Positions 1 to 10,568 of a stretch of DNA of 64,000 nt are shown piece after piece (the stretch's first letter is position 1; each line of letters starts with the position of its first letter). A program made the position numbers and the translations under genes. The notes beneath the pieces were generated by a model that was not told where the DNA came from, made no database searches, and saw only the letters and a list, made by a program, of their open reading frames with translations. This DNA comes from Candidatus Coprenecus stercorigallinarum (GTDB lineage: Bacteria > Bacteroidota > Bacteroidia > Bacteroidales > UBA932): the NCBI GenBank assembly GCA_018711305.1, contig DVIL01000074.1, forward strand, positions 1 through 64,000, given 5' to 3'.

Positions 1-12
1 TGTTAAGTTTGG

Positions 13-645
13 TTATTCATATTTGTCTTGGATGAAGTGCGTCCGCATTCTCGGTTCATATTCCGGCTTGCGAACGCCGTTCTTCCGTCCGCTTTCAATG
101 CACTTTAGCAACCACGCCATATTTTGCCCCAAGATGCGCATGGTCTGCAAGCCTTCCTTGTCCTTGCGCACATCGTCGGGTGTGAAGCCGTGTACCGAGT
201 TCCAGTATTGCGATGCTACGATAGGCATATTCGCAATAGTGAAATATTGATTCAATTGCTCGAAGGTGGCGGAGGCTCCACCACGGCGGCACGATACTAC
301 TGATGCGCCGAGCTTGCCCGCCATGCGGTTCTCCGTGGCGAAGAACAGGCGGTTCAGGAACGAAACGAGTTGCCCCGTTGGTGCACTGTAATAAACCGGA
401 GAACCGATGACGATGGCATCAAATTCATCCAGCCGTTTCTGTATCTCTTGCACGAGGTCGTCGCGGAAACAATGTCCTGTATTCATGCAGGCTCCACAGG
501 CGATGCAGCCCGCTATGGGCTTCTTGCCTAAATACAGCAATTCCGTCTCAATGCCGTTTGCCTGCAAGGTGGTTTCCACTTCGTGCAGGGCGGTATAGGT
601 GCAGCCCGTTTGATTCGGGCTGCCATTAATCAACAATACCTTCAT
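13..645 (-). CDS. flavodoxin-fold NAD(P)H-dependent oxidoreductase, iron-sulfur flavoprotein (Isf)-like
   Basis: A 210-residue flavodoxin-like FMN protein. I see the phosphate-binding loop GSPNQTGCT at residues 8-16, the second flavin loop GSPVYYSAPTG near residue 80, and between them Cys47, Cys50, Cys53 and Cys59 (CX2CX2CX5C), the compact spacing that binds a [4Fe-4S] cluster in iron-sulfur flavoproteins. The family passes electrons to or from ferredoxins, quinones or other small acceptors; the substrate here is unknown. The track ORF starts upstream, but the family start MKVLLINGSP is the ATG at 645, four bases after the stop of the next gene upstream. It is last in a three-gene minus-strand operon facing an HxlR regulator, which suggests induction by electrophiles, quinones or oxidants. 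Cluster content is inferred from cysteine spacing only. Confidence 0.85.
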   Translation of the reverse strand: MKVLLINGSPNQTGCTYTALHEVETTLQANGIETELLYLGKKPIAGCIACGACMNTGHCFRDDLVQEIQKRLDEFDAIVIGSPVYYSAPTGQLVSFLNRLFFATENRMAGKLGASVVSCRRGGASATFEQLNQYFTIANMPIVASQYWNSVHGFTPDDVRKDKEGLQTMRILGQNMAWLLKCIESGRKNGVRKPEYEPRMRTHFIQDKYE

Positions 646-649
646 ACGT

Positions 650-1189
650 TCAGAATTTATGCGCCAGTTCAGCCGCTTGCTTGCAGCCGTCCGTCTTGTT
701 GATGTCACCTTCGTTCAATACTCCGGTAATAAGCACTTCGCCAGCCATCTCCCATTTCAGCAGAGCGGCAGAACGTTCCAGCGGCATACGGATGCCGTCC
801 ATTACCGTCACGTCGTTTTCTTCGCAGCAGGCTATCAGTCCGCATTTCTTTCCGGCGATATCCTTTCCGCCCACCACGAATGAAAACAGGCGGTCAATCA
901 CACCCTTTATCTGTGCCGGGATGGAATACCAGTAGGTTGGCATGGTGAATACAACAGCATCGGCTTCCATAATGGCAGGTGCGATAAGGTTGAAATCGTC
1001 GTCGAACGAACAAGCCTTGCCCGTCTTGAAGCAGGTCTGGCAGGCACGGCAACCGCCTATCTTCATCAGTGCGGCATCAAATCGTCGCACCGTGTGGCCG
1101 AGTGTCTCCGCTTCCCTGATAAATGCGTCCGTCATGGCAAAGCTGTTGCCATGCTTGCGTGGACTTCCCGTAATAACTGTTATCTTCAT
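650..1189 (-). CDS. flavodoxin-fold NADPH-dependent FMN reductase, Isf-like
   Basis: A 179-residue flavodoxin-fold reductase, paralogous to its downstream neighbour. It opens with the flavin loop GSPRKHGNS (residues 8-16), has Cys47, Cys50, Cys53 and Cys60 (CX2CX2CX6C, again the compact iron-sulfur spacing) and a second flavin loop MPTYWYSIP near residue 83. The start is supported by an AGGAGG Shine-Dalgarno sequence seven bases upstream of the ATG, unusual for this lineage. The neighbouring genes lie 4 bases downstream and 12 bases upstream, so the three are one transcript. The likely role is reduction of small electron-accepting compounds under HxlR control; the physiological acceptor cannot be read from sequence. 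Confidence 0.85.
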   Translation of the reverse strand: MKITVITGSPRKHGNSFAMTDAFIREAETLGHTVRRFDAALMKIGGCRACQTCFKTGKACSFDDDFNLIAPAIMEADAVVFTMPTYWYSIPAQIKGVIDRLFSFVVGGKDIAGKKCGLIACCEENDVTVMDGIRMPLERSAALLKWEMAGEVLITGVLNEGDINKTDGCKQAAELAHKF

Positions 1190-1201
1190 GACGCTTCCTC
1201 C

Positions 1202-1585
1202 TTACTTTTGAATGGTATTCGAATTCTGATTGTACGCCTTCGCCACGCACCGCCACTCGCCGTCCATCTTCATCAGCAGCAGGTAGTCGGTGAAGTCGAT
1301 ACGGCCTCCCCATTTCTCTTCCAGCACGCGCACCACGGCGAGGGTCTCTTCTACGTCCACCACGTCGATGCGTGCCTTGAAGTCATCGCCTGCGCCTACG
1401 GTGTCCACATTGTGGTAGAACTGCTCGATGCTGCCGTGCTCCAGCTTCCCGTCCAAGTAGCCGAATAAGACGGCTTCGTCAATAAACAATTCGCGGGCAT
1501 ACTTGCTGTTGCCTTCTGCCACACTTTTCACAAACTTCATGGCAGCTTCTTCCACTGCCTTGTACTCTTCGATATTTGCTCTCAT
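1202..1585 (-). CDS. NTF2-fold (SnoaL-like) nuclear transport factor 2 family protein
   Basis: A 127-residue single-domain protein of the NTF2-like superfamily, closest by eye to the putative lumazine-binding group. It shows the typical helix followed by a curved sheet: an N-terminal AVEEAAMKFVKSVAEGN segment, a central DFKARIDVVDVEETLAVVRV strand pair and the terminal DYLLLMKMDGEWRCVAKAY strands. Such proteins are small-molecule binders or enzymes with widely varying activity. The ORF is open upstream, but the family-like start is the ATG at 1585 (MRANIEEYK). It is first in the operon with two flavoproteins, about 40 bases after the predicted -7 element. The substrate is unknown. Confidence 0.75.
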   Translation of the reverse strand: MRANIEEYKAVEEAAMKFVKSVAEGNSKYARELFIDEAVLFGYLDGKLEHGSIEQFYHNVDTVGAGDDFKARIDVVDVEETLAVVRVLEEKWGGRIDFTDYLLLMKMDGEWRCVAKAYNQNSNTIQK

Positions 1586-1623
1586 GATGCTAATGTTTAA
1601 TTGATTATCTTGTTTTGATGCTG

Positions 1624-1654
1624 CAAAGGTAGGTGATTCCTCCAGTTTGCACAA
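1624..1654 (-). promoter_or_regulatory. Bacteroidetes-type promoter of the NTF2/flavoprotein operon
   Basis: On the minus strand a perfect -7 element TACCTTTG (1631 to 1624) is preceded, 20 bases upstream, by a CTTG -33 element (TTG at 1654-1652). The start codon at 1585 gives a leader of about 35 bases. Confidence 0.7.
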
Positions 1655-1655
1655 G

Positions 1656-1694
1656 TACCGAAAAATTATTCATATACTGAAAAATTATTCGGTA
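1656..1694. promoter_or_regulatory. probable HxlR operator: direct repeats nested in an inverted repeat
   Basis: The 12-mer GAAAAATTATTC occurs twice (1660-1671 and 1679-1690), and the block is bounded by the inverted arms TACCGAA (1656-1662) and TTCGGTA (1688-1694). It begins just upstream of the -33 element of the flavoprotein operon and lies between the two divergent promoters, where an HxlR dimer could control both directions. Binding is inferred. Confidence 0.55.
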
Positions 1695-1719
1695 TATACC
1701 CGTTACGATATATTATCCT

Positions 1720-1727
1720 TACCTTTG
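1720..1727 (+). promoter_or_regulatory. -7 element of the HxlR gene promoter
   Basis: TACCTTTG matches the Bacteroidetes TAnnTTTG element and lies 30 bases before the HxlR start codon. No clear -33 TTTG is present at 19-21 bases, so this promoter may depend on or respond to the adjacent operator. Confidence 0.55.
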
Positions 1728-1756
1728 CAGGCGTAACATTCAATAAAGATAAAACC

Positions 1757-2107
1757 ATGTACGAAAGAAAGATACCCGTAGATTTGGACTGTCCCTTGCG
1801 GCTGACCATGAGCCTGATTGATTCCAAGTGGAAGTCATGCATCTTGGACGAACTGCGCCACCGTGCCCTGCGTCCCAGTGAATTGCACAAGATATTTCCC
1901 GAAGCCACGCCTCGTGTGCTCGACTTGCAACTGAAGGAACTGGTAGAGGACGGGCTCGTATCGAAGACCATCTACCCTGAACTGCCTCCTCGTTCGGAGT
2001 ATGCTATCACTCCGTTGGGGATGACGCTTATTCCCATCATCGATGCTATGATTGCATGGGGAGAGAAGAATACAGAATTATTTGAAAAGAAATATGGGAA
2101 ACGGTAA
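1757..2107 (+). CDS. HxlR-family winged-helix transcriptional regulator
   Basis: A 116-residue MarR-like winged-helix regulator of the HxlR family. The diagnostic N-terminal block DCPLRLTMSLIDSKWKSCILDELR is present, followed by the recognition helix region RPSELHKIFPEATPRVLDLQLKELVEDGL and the wing PRSEYAITPLG. Cys12 sits where redox-sensing members (YodB, HypR) carry their reactive cysteine, and a second cysteine follows in SWKSC-like context at about residue 31. Family members repress adjacent reductase genes until the cysteine is modified by electrophiles. The divergent flavoprotein operon is the obvious target, and the protein probably also controls itself through the shared operator. 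The family call is firm; the redox role is inferred from Cys12 and context. Confidence 0.88.
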   Translation: MYERKIPVDLDCPLRLTMSLIDSKWKSCILDELRHRALRPSELHKIFPEATPRVLDLQLKELVEDGLVSKTIYPELPPRSEYAITPLGMTLIPIIDAMIAWGEKNTELFEKKYGKR

Positions 2108-2402
2108 TAGAATTTGGTTGCTTTTCGGTATCTTTGCGCTAAGACAAGAGTTGTTTGACAGAAATTTACCGCATATTGCAGAATTTGTGACTGTTTCCAA
2201 GTCATTACCTCGTTTTTTGAGTGAAAAATTCTTGGAGTCAAACGAAGAAATCCTGCCACGTAATTACGAATATCTTAAATTCATAAAACATAGAAATAAG
2301 AAGGTCGGGGAACGGCCAGCGCCAAGGGGCGGGACCACCCGTCCCGACGAGAGTAAAAATACGGCAAGCTAATGTAGCGAATCTGTTGTTATAGCACACG
2401 AC
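2108..2402. other. intergenic, AT-rich then GC-rich, no supported gene
   Basis: The first 180 bases are AT-rich and contain a lone TATCTTTG -7-like element at 2129-2136. An open frame (2052-2372) runs through it but overlaps the HxlR gene and resembles nothing I recognise. From about 2303 the composition changes abruptly to GC-rich sequence with a GGGCGGGACC/CCCGTCCC fold-back, probably a mobile-element junction. Confidence 0.4.
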
Positions 2403-2404
2403 AT

Positions 2405-2562
2405 GAAACTGTCACGCCCGACGCGGACATCCGCCGGGAACTCGCGCCGGTACATGTGCCAGAGCTTGACGCCGCCTATCCCGGGGTCCTTGGACCTGAC
2501 CGACTTGACGAAGCGCACTATGAACTCCTCCATGGCGCGCCTGCGGAGTTCGGACCGGATGG
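2405..2562 (-). pseudogene. IS3-like transposase (OrfB N-terminal region) remnant
   Basis: Read on the minus strand, about 52 codons give SIRSELRRRAMEEFIVRF followed by VKSVRSKDPGIGGVKLWHMY and ADVRVGRDSF. This resembles the region before the catalytic domain of IS3-family OrfB proteins, where helix-turn-helix sequence leads into an IGxRKLxxLL...GRDRF motif. The similarity stops right after GRDSF, the DDE catalytic domain is absent, and the upstream frame runs into an 11-G tract and a dispersed palindrome, so this is a decayed fragment. The identification rests on motif resemblance only. Confidence 0.45.
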
Positions 2563-2589
2563 AGAATACGGCACAGGGAGGCTTGTCGA

Positions 2590-2600
2590 GGGGGGGGGGG
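2590..2600. repeat. homopolymer tract of 11 G
   Basis: Eleven consecutive G residues lie in the transposase remnant region, about 125 bases upstream of xth. Tracts this long are prone to slippage; no intact gene is put in or out of frame by it here. Confidence 0.9.
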
Positions 2601-2616
2601 CTGCGAGACAGCTCTA

Positions 2617-2656
2617 CCACAACGGCACTGAATCGAGGGAAACACTGCCGGTGCGG
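2617..2656 (-). repeat. dispersed 40-bp imperfect palindrome, copy 1
   Basis: It starts CCACAACGGCACTG and ends AACACTGCCGGTGCGG, and can fold into a hairpin. Its reverse complement differs at only a few positions from the copy at 58964-59003. It is one of four full-length copies in the window, all intergenic. Confidence 0.8.
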
Positions 2657-2677
2657 CATCTACATGACAAAAATGCG

Positions 2678-2685
2678 TATCTTTG
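2678..2685 (+). promoter_or_regulatory. -7 element upstream of xth
   Basis: TATCTTTG lies 38 bases before the xth ATG. No good -33 element stands at the usual distance. Confidence 0.45.
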
Positions 2686-2723
2686 CACCCTGTAATCAGT
2701 AACAACACAGAACCGACACCGAT

Positions 2724-3479
2724 ATGAAATTTATCTCGTGGAATGTAAACGGCCTGAGGGCCTGCTGCGGCAAGGGATTCGAAGAGTCCTTCAAGACACT
2801 GGACGCAGACTTTTTCTGCCTGCAGGAGACCAAGATGCAGGAAGGACAGCTGGACATAGCCTTCGATGGCTACCGCTCATACTGGAACTACGCCCAGAAA
2901 AAAGGCTACTCCGGCACCGCCATATTCTCCCGGCATGAGCCGCTGTCAGTCACCTACGGCCTGGGCCTGGAGGAGCACGACACCGAAGGCCGCGTAATCA
3001 CACTCGAGATGCCTGAGTTCTACCTGGTTACGGTCTACACACCCAATTCCCAGGACGAGCTCAGACGGCTGGATTACCGCATGACATGGGAGGACGAGTT
3101 CCGCGCCTACCTGCTGCGTCTGGATGCCGTCAAGCCGGTCATCGTCTGCGGCGACCTCAACGTGGCCCACAAGGAGATCGACCTGAAGAACCCGAAGACC
3201 AACAGGATGAATGCCGGATTCACCGACCAGGAGCGCGGCAAGTTCTCCGACCTGCTCGCCGCCGGATTCACCGATACATTCCGCTATTTCTATCCCGACA
3301 CCGAGGGTGTCTATTCCTGGTGGTCCTACCGCTTCAAGGCCCGCGAGAAGAACGCCGGGTGGCGTATCGACTATTTCCTCGTATCCAACCGCCTCCAACC
3401 CAAGCTGCTCGGTGCGTCCATCCACAACGAGATATTCGGTTCCGACCACTGCCCCGTCGAGCTTACCCTCGACATCTGA
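2724..3479 (+). CDS. xth: exodeoxyribonuclease III
   Basis: A 251-residue exonuclease III/AP endonuclease of the EEP phosphatase fold, acting in base-excision repair: it cuts the backbone at abasic sites and trims 3' ends. The catalytic motifs are present in order: WNVNGLRA with Asn7, LQETK with the metal-binding Glu35, [17 protein letters not shown] with the Asp/Asn pair, WWSYRF and the terminal SDHCPV. Length and start are as expected for the family. It is a single gene, convergent with the beta-galactosidase and separated from it by 145 bases that hold a palindromic repeat. Nothing unusual. Confidence 0.95.
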   Translation: MKFISWNVNGLRACCGKGFEESFKTLDADFFCLQETKMQEGQLDIAFDGYRSYWNYAQKKGYSGTAIFSRHEPLSVTYGLGLEEHDTEGRVITLEMPEFYLVTVYTPNSQDELRRLDYRMTWEDEFRAYLLRLDAVKPVIVCGDLNVAHKEIDLKNPKTNRMNAGFTDQERGKFSDLLAAGFTDTFRYFYPDTEGVYSWWSYRFKAREKNAGWRIDYFLVSNRLQPKLLGASIHNEIFGSDHCPVELTLDI

Positions 3480-3559
3480 GAGTCTGGGAAACGGACTGCC
3501 GGCAACACCGGCCCGATCCAACGAATGGTTTTCAGCAGTTAGACTTTGAGAACTACTAT

Positions 3560-3599
3560 CCGCACCGGCAGCAAATCGCGGGAAATGCTGCCGGTGTGG
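3560..3599 (-). repeat. dispersed 40-bp palindrome, copy 2 (between convergent genes)
   Basis: CCGCACCGGCAGC...GCTGCCGGTGTGG forms a hairpin with 13-base near-perfect arms. It lies between the ends of xth (+) and the beta-galactosidase gene (-), where it could act as a bidirectional terminator or 3'-end stabiliser, although it lacks a U tract. Confidence 0.8.
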
Positions 3600-3624
3600 T
3601 AAGGGGACCCAGGATAGCGCAGGG

Positions 3625-7074
<3,450 letters not shown>

Positions 7075-7076
7075 TT

Positions 7077-7111
7077 AAAAAAGGCTGTGTCGAATTGCTT
7101 CAACCACAGCC
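7077..7111 (-). terminator. rho-independent terminator after the cytochrome b gene
   Basis: On the minus strand GGCTGTG, a 15-base loop, CACAGCC and then six T residues. It lies about 70 bases past the cytochrome b stop codon and ahead of the beta-galactosidase start. Confidence 0.75.
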
Positions 7112-7177
7112 CGTTGATTTCTAAAGTCTATTTGGTGGCGTGTCAGATCAGAGCAGCTTGCCCGTTATGACGCACCG

Positions 7178-7849
7178 TTACAGTATAGCGTAGGCCTTCA
7201 GGCAGGATACTACAGCCACTGCCACAAACACCAGGCAGATGATGGTAGCCACGATGTAGGAAATCACCTTCAGGCGGCTGATCCATATATTGTTGTTCCA
7301 ACCGAGAGTGTGGAATGCGCTCCAGAAACCATGGGTCAGGTGCATCCACAGAGCCACGAACCATACGATGTACAGGACGGTAACCCACCATGTGCCGAAG
7401 GTCTCGAGCAGGAGGCCATAGGGATCGGGCAGATTCTCGTGAGCCACACCCTGGAACTGCAGCAGCTGCATGTCAGCCCAGAAATGGGTCAGGTGGAAAG
7501 CCAGCAGACCGAGAACCACGATACCGAGCACGAGCATGTTCTTTGCTGCCCAGTTGTCGGCCTGGCTCTTGTTGGCTACTGCGTAGCGGTTATTGCCGCG
7601 GGCCTTGTAGTTGGTCCATGAGAGGTAGATGGCATAAATGATGTGGATAATGAATCCCGCTGCAAGAATAGGCACCATCACCGTGATGATAGGCAGAGCC
7701 ATGAAGTCGCAACCTGCCCTGAAAGCGTCAGCGCTGATGAGGGACAGACCGTTGATGGTCGCATGCAGGAGAAGGAAGATTATCAGGAATAATCCCGTTA
7801 CACTCATTATAAGTTTTTTCCCGATGGAAGAAGTAAAAATATTAGCCAT
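7178..7849 (-). CDS. frdC: succinate dehydrogenase/fumarate reductase cytochrome b subunit (b558 family)
   Basis: A 223-residue membrane anchor of the di-haem cytochrome b558 type found in Bacteroidetes and epsilonproteobacterial fumarate reductases. Five hydrophobic helices are evident, with candidate haem-ligand histidines in LLHATIN, FIIHIIYA, LAFHLTHFW and MHLTHGFWSAFH. It passes electrons between menaquinone and the iron-sulfur subunit. In related genomes the flavoprotein and iron-sulfur subunits (FrdA and FrdB) normally follow directly. Here a terminator and then an unrelated beta-galactosidase follow, so the gene is an orphan. Its partners must lie outside this window, or the locus has been rearranged. 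The family call is secure; whether the complex works mainly as reductase or dehydrogenase is not decidable. Confidence 0.9.
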   Translation of the reverse strand: MANIFTSSIGKKLIMSVTGLFLIIFLLLHATINGLSLISADAFRAGCDFMALPIITVMVPILAAGFIIHIIYAIYLSWTNYKARGNNRYAVANKSQADNWAAKNMLVLGIVVLGLLAFHLTHFWADMQLLQFQGVAHENLPDPYGLLLETFGTWWVTVLYIVWFVALWMHLTHGFWSAFHTLGWNNNIWISRLKVISYIVATIICLVFVAVAVVSCLKAYAIL

Positions 7850-7874
7850 TGTGTGTTGTTTTTGTTTTTCGCGG

Positions 7875-7922
7875 CAAAGATAAAAACTTGCTTGTAATTT
7901 TCACAATCTTTAAATACTTTTG
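7875..7922. promoter_or_regulatory. overlapping divergent promoters of frdC and the DAHP synthase fusion
   Basis: On the plus strand CTTG (7891-7894), 20 bases, TACTTTTG (7915-7922); the ATG at 7932 follows almost at once, leaving a leader of only a few bases. On the minus strand TTG (7906-7904), 21 bases, TATCTTTG (7882-7875) serves frdC. The -33 region of each lies inside the other promoter, so the two may exclude each other. Confidence 0.7.
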
Positions 7923-7931
7923 TTGAGCCTT

Positions 7932-9005
7932 ATGAGCGATTTTTGTCAAATACAGGATTGGAAGCTCTTCTCCGGCAGCATACGGCCGTGGGTCATTGCA
8001 GGTCCTTGCAGCGTGGAAAACAGGGAAAGTCTGATTTCAGAGGCGTTCAGTCTCAAAAAAGCAGGAGTCAGAGTTCTCCGTGGAGGCTTATGGAAGCCCC
8101 GCACACACCCGGGATGCTTCGAAGGTGTGGGAGAAACCGGAGCACAGTGGCTACGCGAAGCGGGTGCGGCAGCAGACATGCATACAGCCACGGAAGTCGC
8201 CAATGCCCGCCACGTAGAAATCGTCCTTAAAAACGGAATAGATGCAGTATGGATAGGAGCCCGCACCACGGGCAATCCGTTCCTCGTTCAGGAAATAGCA
8301 GAGGCACTGCGCGGTACCGACACTCCGGTATTTGTCAAAAACCCCATGGTCCCGGACCCGGAACTGTGGAGCGGGGCCATCGAACGTTTTGCCCGCTGCG
8401 GTCTGGACTGCATCTGCGCCGTCCACCGCGGTTTCCATTTCTACGGAGAAAACCTGTACCGGAACCCTCCTTTCTGGCAGATACCAGTCGAGTTGCGCCG
8501 CCGCTTTCCGGGACTTCCTCTGTTCTGCGACCCGAGCCATATCACAGGACGCCGGGACCTGGTGGAGGATATCGCGCGGCAGGCCCTGATATTGGGATTC
8601 GACGGGCTGATGATAGAGGTACACCCAGATCCCGACCGGGCACTGAGCGATGCCGCACAGCAGATCACACCGGAAGACCTTGCCGGCATACTCGGCCGGT
8701 TGAAAATACGGAAAACATCGACTCAGGATGCAGAGGCAGCAGCGGCCATCGATGACCTGCGTACAGGCATAGATCGCATAGACGCAGCCCTTATAGACCT
8801 GCTTGCCCAGAGGATGGACATCTCGGCATCCATCGGTCTCATCAAAGAGAGGAGCGGCATGACAGTCCTGCAGGCGGACCGATGGAACAATGTTCTGGAA
8901 AGAGCCAGAGCCATGGCAAAAGAAAAAGACCTCGATGAAGATTTCATCACCGAGATCTTTACGACTATCCACCGCGCCTCGATGGAGCGGCAGCTTAAAA
9001 AGTGA
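7932..9005 (+). CDS. bifunctional 3-deoxy-7-phosphoheptulonate synthase / chorismate mutase
   Basis: A 357-residue fusion of two shikimate-pathway enzymes. Residues about 15-250 are a KDSA/AroA-I-beta type DAHP synthase, with IAGPCSVE at 22-29, KPRTHPGCFEG, WIGARTTGNPF and the C-terminal FDGLMIEVHPDP. Residues about 265-357 are an AroQ-class chorismate mutase with DLRTGIDRIDAALIDLLAQR and a distal IHRASMERQ helix. The first reaction joins PEP and erythrose 4-phosphate; the second converts chorismate to prephenate for Phe/Tyr. In such fusions the mutase domain usually makes the synthase feedback-sensitive. The ORF extends to a TTG at 7920, but the ATG at 7932 matches the family. It stops 3 bases before the convergent lipoprotein gene ends. 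Confidence 0.93.
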   Translation: MSDFCQIQDWKLFSGSIRPWVIAGPCSVENRESLISEAFSLKKAGVRVLRGGLWKPRTHPGCFEGVGETGAQWLREAGAAADMHTATEVANARHVEIVLKNGIDAVWIGARTTGNPFLVQEIAEALRGTDTPVFVKNPMVPDPELWSGAIERFARCGLDCICAVHRGFHFYGENLYRNPPFWQIPVELRRRFPGLPLFCDPSHITGRRDLVEDIARQALILGFDGLMIEVHPDPDRALSDAAQQITPEDLAGILGRLKIRKTSTQDAEAAAAIDDLRTGIDRIDAALIDLLAQRMDISASIGLIKERSGMTVLQADRWNNVLERARAMAKEKDLDEDFITEIFTTIHRASMERQLKK

Positions 9006-9008
9006 CTT

Positions 9009-9965
9009 CTACCTCTCGCTATAAGTGAGGATTACAGTTGCAGCATCATTGTCCGGATCGGCATTGGTCGTCAGAACGATGTCAGTATTCTCCGAATGCA
9101 GGGTAGCCTCGACACGTACATATCCCATGACCATTCCACACCCGAGATCTGTCTGTTCCTGTGCGTCAAGCGGCTGGTCATTTGAACCATTTGAATATCT
9201 GTTCACCAGATCCACATACTTGCTGTCCGTAGTATTGGATATCGGCTGACGCTTGCATGTTTCCGGATAGGCCGTTTCCAGAGTCCTGAGCGCTGCATCA
9301 AACACTGAGAACACTCTCTGATATGACCTGCTGGTACTTGGTGTCACGCTGAATTCCTCTGTTATCCCAACCAGCTTCTCCTTCTCGAACTTATACTCCA
9401 GATGCACATTCTTGGTGTATGCTGACATTGCGTGTATCGAGCTCACGCCTTCCCCGCTATACACCCCATCACTGGTAGGCGTAGGTGACAGACCGGGCTC
9501 TCTATGCAGTGTGATTTCTACGGAATCACCCCAGAACGAATTTCGTGCGTCGCACTCATATACGGTCAGTTCTGCGGTCTTTGACACAGTCTTCTCAGCC
9601 TCACCGTTGGGAGCATTCGCGAACATCATGCGCACGTTCAGCTCCACATCGAGAGCGCCTGTTTTTGTAGGTGTATAATAGCAGGTGTACTCTCCGATGC
9701 CGCCTACAGAATCATAGTGGGTAAACTCCTCTACGACCTGATTGCCGTTTATTGTCCAGGTTACCCATATCTGATACAGATTGCCTGACATAGGAACATC
9801 ATCCTTCGCGGTGAGCACTATCTGTTGCCCTACACCTATCTTTTCCTGACTGACATAAATCTCACTGATTTCCGGAGGAACGGGGGATGCAGACTGCTTA
9901 TTGCACCCAGAAAGAACCAGAGCGGCTGTCAGAATCGCTCCGGATAAAATGAAAATCCTTTTCAT
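9009..9965 (-). CDS. hypothetical lipoprotein with Ig/PKD-like region
   Basis: A 318-residue lipoprotein. The signal peptide ends in the lipobox VLSGC (Cys at about residue 21), followed by a Ser/Pro-rich linker. Residues about 33-135 look like an immunoglobulin-like beta sandwich (EISEIYVSQEKIGVGQQIVL..., GEYTCYYTPTKTGALDVEL), reminiscent of surface proteins of Bacteroidales. The second half has no family I recognise. It starts 10 bases after the frr stop codon, so it probably rides on the pyrH-frr transcript, although no functional link is apparent. Its function is unknown. Confidence 0.75.
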   Translation of the reverse strand: MKRIFILSGAILTAALVLSGCNKQSASPVPPEISEIYVSQEKIGVGQQIVLTAKDDVPMSGNLYQIWVTWTINGNQVVEEFTHYDSVGGIGEYTCYYTPTKTGALDVELNVRMMFANAPNGEAEKTVSKTAELTVYECDARNSFWGDSVEITLHREPGLSPTPTSDGVYSGEGVSSIHAMSAYTKNVHLEYKFEKEKLVGITEEFSVTPSTSRSYQRVFSVFDAALRTLETAYPETCKRQPISNTTDSKYVDLVNRYSNGSNDQPLDAQEQTDLGCGMVMGYVRVEATLHSENTDIVLTTNADPDNDAATVILTYSER

Positions 9966-9975
9966 TGCCCTTTCT

Positions 9976-10539
9976 TTATACTGTCATTATCTCTTTTTCC
10001 TTATTCGACAGAATGGTGTCGATCTTCTTATTGTAGTTGTCGACTTCCTTCTGCACATCGTTTTCGGCATCCTTCGCCACATCCTCGGGCATGCCGTCCT
10101 TCTGGGCCTTCTTCAGCAGGTCATTGGCCTCCTTACGGGCGTTGCGGACGGATATCTTGGCCGACTCTCCGGCGGCTTTCGACTTCTTTACCAGTTCCTT
10201 ACGGCGGTCCTCAGTGAGGGGCGGAACGTTGATGCGGATATGCTCGCCGTTGTTCTGGGGGGTGAAACCGAGGTTGGCGTCCATGATGGCCTTCTCTATC
10301 TTGGGTATCATGTTCTTCTCCCAGGGCTGGATGAGCATGGTGCGGGCATCAGGCACTGTTACGCTGGCCACCTGAGGCACCGGAGTCGGATTGCCGTAAT
10401 AGTCCACCATGACGTTGTTGAAAACAGCCGGATTGGCCTTGCCGGCCCTGTAGGTCTTGAGGTCCTCTTCCAGATAGTTGACGGCCTCGTTCATCTTTTT
10501 CACTGCTGAGGCAATGATGTCTTTTGCATTGTCTGCCAT
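9976..10539 (-). CDS. frr: ribosome recycling factor
   Basis: A 187-residue ribosome recycling factor, which with EF-G splits the post-termination ribosome. It has the family's three-helix bundle plus hinge domain and the characteristic stretches FRAGKANP-like TYRAGKANPAVFNNVMVDYYGNPTP, PWEKNMIPKIEKAIMDANLGFTPQN and the C-terminal VDNYNKKIDTILSNKEKEIMTV. Its length is typical. It follows pyrH by 29 bases, a conserved bacterial order, and is followed 10 bases later by a lipoprotein gene. Confidence 0.97.
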   Translation of the reverse strand: MADNAKDIIASAVKKMNEAVNYLEEDLKTYRAGKANPAVFNNVMVDYYGNPTPVPQVASVTVPDARTMLIQPWEKNMIPKIEKAIMDANLGFTPQNNGEHIRINVPPLTEDRRKELVKKSKAAGESAKISVRNARKEANDLLKKAQKDGMPEDVAKDAENDVQKEVDNYNKKIDTILSNKEKEIMTV

Positions 10540-10568
10540 AATATTGTGATTTAGTAGTTATTTCCCTT

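Noticed and set aside
2052-2372. 106-codon plus-strand ORF after the HxlR gene
   Set aside because: It starts inside HxlR in another frame, crosses an abrupt composition change and has no recognisable similarity; a decayed gene cannot be excluded but is not supported.
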